Below are positions 6,701 through 7,636 of a stretch of DNA of 7,636 nucleotides, one piece after another (position 1 is the first letter of the stretch; each line of letters starts with the position of its first letter). The position numbers and the translations under genes were made by a program. Source of the DNA: Candidatus Cloacimonadota bacterium (GTDB lineage Bacteria; Cloacimonadota; Cloacimonadia; Cloacimonadales; Cloacimonadaceae); assembly GCA_028683635.1 (NCBI GenBank), contig JAQUHL010000083.1:1-7636 (forward strand), read 5' to 3'. The notes under the pieces are model-generated. The model was not told where the DNA came from, ran no database searches, and worked only from the letters and a program-made list of their open reading frames with translations.

Positions 6701-7636
6701 AGATCGTTTTGAGGGATCACCTCCAGCATTACATCGTCCAAGTAAATATAGTGATAAGTTCCTGCCAATCCATGCTTGAAGGCGATAAAGCGTCCTGTTC
6801 CCTGGTATGCTCCAAAGGTAACTACATACTCCATCCAGTTGGTACTCAGGGTCAAAACCTGGATTTCCTGGTAAGTTCCGGCATTCTGAGAATCCGTCAT
6901 CACACCAACAGAAAGGGTGCTGCCTTCACTTGCCCGGGCCCAGAACTTTGCCCTGGTAGTATTGGTGTTTATGGTATTGATATAGGGAGGGGAAATCAGA
7001 TACAAACCGGCGGCGGTGTCGTTGTTGTTGCACATCACCACACAATTCGGATTACTATGCGGGTTTGTATCTGCCTGACTTGTAATGTAGCCCATATTGG
7101 AGGTTTGAACAATGGTACTCCACTGCACAGGTAGAGCAGGAGCAGTAACGGCATCGAAGTTTTGGAGATAGGGCAAAGTGGTAATCGTGGGATCGACGCA
7201 GTTACCGGAGATCTCAATTGTGTGTGGCAGGCGATTGTTACTGCTGCTTCTAAGACCAATTTCCCTGCCCCGGTTATCGGTTATTGTGATTGTGGCAGCG
7301 TGGTTTCCGACTGCCGTGGGGTTGTATCTTCCTGTGAAGGTGATGCTTTGTCCTGTATTCAGGCTTGCTGGTAAGGCAGGAAGGTTTTGAAGCGTCATAT
7401 ACTCTGATCCGGTGATATTGATACTGCTTATGTTGAGGGTTCCTCCTCCTACATTCATCACTGTAAAGTTCTGATTGTGGGTGGTGTTTTGCAATACGGT
7501 ACCAAAGTTTCTGCCTGTGGGTGTGACCATAGAGATTGGATCAGGACCGATGGGCGTCATGTGAAATGCTGTTTTGGGGAACTGACCCGTTGGAGTGATT
7601 CCTGTGGGAGGATTGGCAGGATCATAAGTTGTGCCA
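3781..7636 (-). CDS. Large multidomain secreted/surface protein with T9SS sorting domain, N-terminus outside window
   Basis: The frame is open through the right edge: 25 further codons precede the ATG at 7560, so that Met is internal and at least 1284 residues are visible. Numbering from that Met, I read: choice-of-anchor D/ASH-like Ig domain (14-120); choice-of-anchor J/MAM-like domain ending YIYLDDV (128-282); CARDB-like domain (285-388); a beta-sandwich module with VVMMNRPMDTQYYSS (390-567); two carboxypeptidase-regulatory-like domains (570-648, 652-735); an Fn3 first half (738-762); a second anchor-J-like domain (766-936, ending WFIDDVYIG); an Arg/Ser/Pro-rich linker (938-1007); an Fn3 second half (1008-1078); a third regulatory-like domain (1080-1155); and the T9SS/FlgD-like C-terminal domain (1170-1259) with NYPNPFNPETTISF and GVYFYRM. 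Such proteins are exported by the type IX system and anchored or released; these domains suggest adhesion or matrix binding. No enzyme domain is visible. The signal peptide must lie upstream. Confidence 0.92.
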   Translation of the reverse strand, partial: GTTYDPANPPTGITPTGQFPKTAFHMTPIGPDPISMVTPTGRNFGTVLQNTTHNQNFTVMNVGGGTLNISSINITGSEYMTLQNLPALPASLNTGQSITFTGRYNPTAVGNHAATITITDNRGREIGLRSSSNNRLPHTIEISGNCVDPTITTLPYLQNFDAVTAPALPVQWSTIVQTSNMGYITSQADTNPHSNPNCVVMCNNNDTAAGLYLISPPYINTINTNTTRAKFWARASEGSTLSVGVMTDSQNAGTYQEIQVLTLSTNWMEYVVTFGAYQGTGRFIAFKHGLAGTYHYIYLDDVMLEVIPQNDLAALSVTGNVTPSVGMATNYIVSVFNWGSNAQNDYQVKLYTQGDIEVGSVAGTPINPGATAQIQVPWTPATEGATFLYGKVQMTGDQNNLNDQSPNFAVTVQPAGLVVLTIGDGNEEARIPLDMYYMNSLYETLYYPAELSNTIGTIYGIGLYNNFQDDLNLPTKIWMGTTTQADLTGGYIPSTQLQLVFDGTIHYPTGENLVNIPFQTPFLYLNGENLVVMMNRPMDTQYYSSMDRFKVQTVGTNRALNAYSDGTLYDPASPPTGTLMGQFPKTSLFIIPGGVGHLNGTILGAGNQPLPGVLIQFATGGYTATTDANGQYIIQNIIHDTYQVSFSKHGYITHTQQVVIPEDTTVTLDLTMNQMPMVTVSGTIVASDTGTGINGAGFHLVGYENYTTTTNPQGQFSINTVYAEHAYEYTIIAPGYQNAGGTINVGATNYPMGNIVLNEVAYAPRQVQAVINDTNTATTVSWQPPDPTALDLSQDFEETPFPSNDWTQVITNTGEANTSGVFPTWCNFGSITISGVPTGPHSGNYQAGLWWSYDYQDEWLITPLFNCPPSAYLRFWSHVFYGSENGDHYYIKISTDGGTNWSVLWDASAQTGGWNSYASPITLDLSMYEGLQVKLAWHAEDPESNDGLWYVWFIDDVYIGNEVTAVCFSQDDFVTKSASGRSALSPGLSTSISPVWGLGNPLPSRNQAINPSVYEPRIEASPGRIRNSSRSLVGYKIWRFAAGNENNEPAWILLTTETHTEEEYTDTDWVSLANGTYRYAVKAVYTSDVLSVPSFSNPLIKEVVTGMIAGVVRRTTNQAIPGATVTAGTYTATTNTAGAYSIVLPIGVYSVTATHPNFQSQTQEEITVMANQTTTVNFILVGVDNEDDTLPVVATALNGNYPNPFNPETTISFAVKEAAAVKLDIYNLKGQLIRSLVHEDKAPGHYRVVWNGKDNQGFSVGSGVYFYRMTAGSYSSTKKMLLME
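5879..5940 (-). repeat. Internal repeat copy B, end of beta-sandwich module
   Basis: This segment encodes GTLYDPASPPTGTLMGQFPKT, the end of the beta-sandwich module that spans about 6393-5860. It matches the segment at 7571-7635 and shares 18 identical bases with it (5879-5896 with 7571-7588). It lacks one codon relative to copy A. Confidence 0.8.
7571..7635 (-). repeat. Internal repeat copy A, end of an upstream beta-sandwich module
   Basis: In frame with the large secreted-protein gene, this encodes GTTYDPANPP followed by TGITPTGQFPKT, nearly the same as copy B 1692 bp away. It shows that another copy of the beta-sandwich module lies just beyond the right edge and that coding sequence continues past the ATG at 7560. 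Confidence 0.8.

Noticed and set aside
6709..7134. A 141-codon plus-strand open frame
   Set aside because: It lies fully inside the anchor-J region of the large minus-strand gene and has no credible ribosome binding site or family resemblance.
5879..7636. The repeated segments as an insertion sequence or CRISPR-type array
   Set aside because: The repeats are in frame, lie in one coding sequence and encode the same protein motif, so they reflect module duplication. No transposase or regular short spacing is present.

Overview
All four protein-coding genes in this window lie on the minus strand. Its right-hand gene is a very large modular secreted protein ending in a type IX secretion (T9SS)-type sorting domain of the 'NYPNPFNPETTISF' kind. 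That ending, moderate GC and the repeated beta-sandwich modules suggest a bacterium of the FCB superphylum. The module style reminds me most of Cloacimonadota, but this is inference from protein style; no rRNA or marker gene is present.

Layout, in the direction of transcription (right to left). (1) 7636-3781: C-terminal part of a multidomain surface or secreted protein. The reading frame stays open through the right edge, so the first ATG in the window (7560) is not its start. It ends at a strong intrinsic terminator (3735-3702). (2) 3780-3514: intergenic region with that terminator, a short palindrome, an ATCCG-rich stretch and a possible promoter. (3) 3513-2023: a fused protein with an N-terminal NodB-type polysaccharide deacetylase of the exopolysaccharide/PEP-CTERM-associated (DUF3473) kind and a C-terminal class I SAM-dependent methyltransferase. 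(4) 2022-1878: short gap with no clear terminator or promoter. (5) 1877-897: an integral membrane protein I do not recognise. (6) 871-1: a lipoprotein with a FlgO/CsgG-like domain, starting 25 bp after the membrane gene and cut by the left edge.

The last two genes look like a co-transcribed pair, plausibly an inner-membrane protein with an outer-membrane-associated lipoprotein partner. The overall theme is the cell envelope: a T9SS-exported modular protein, a carbohydrate-modifying fusion enzyme and an envelope lipoprotein/membrane pair. I see no tRNA, rRNA, CRISPR array, transposase or phage gene. The points most worth checking are the deacetylase-methyltransferase fusion, the internally repeated T9SS protein with a split fibronectin-like fold, and the uncharacterised membrane protein/FlgO-like pair.
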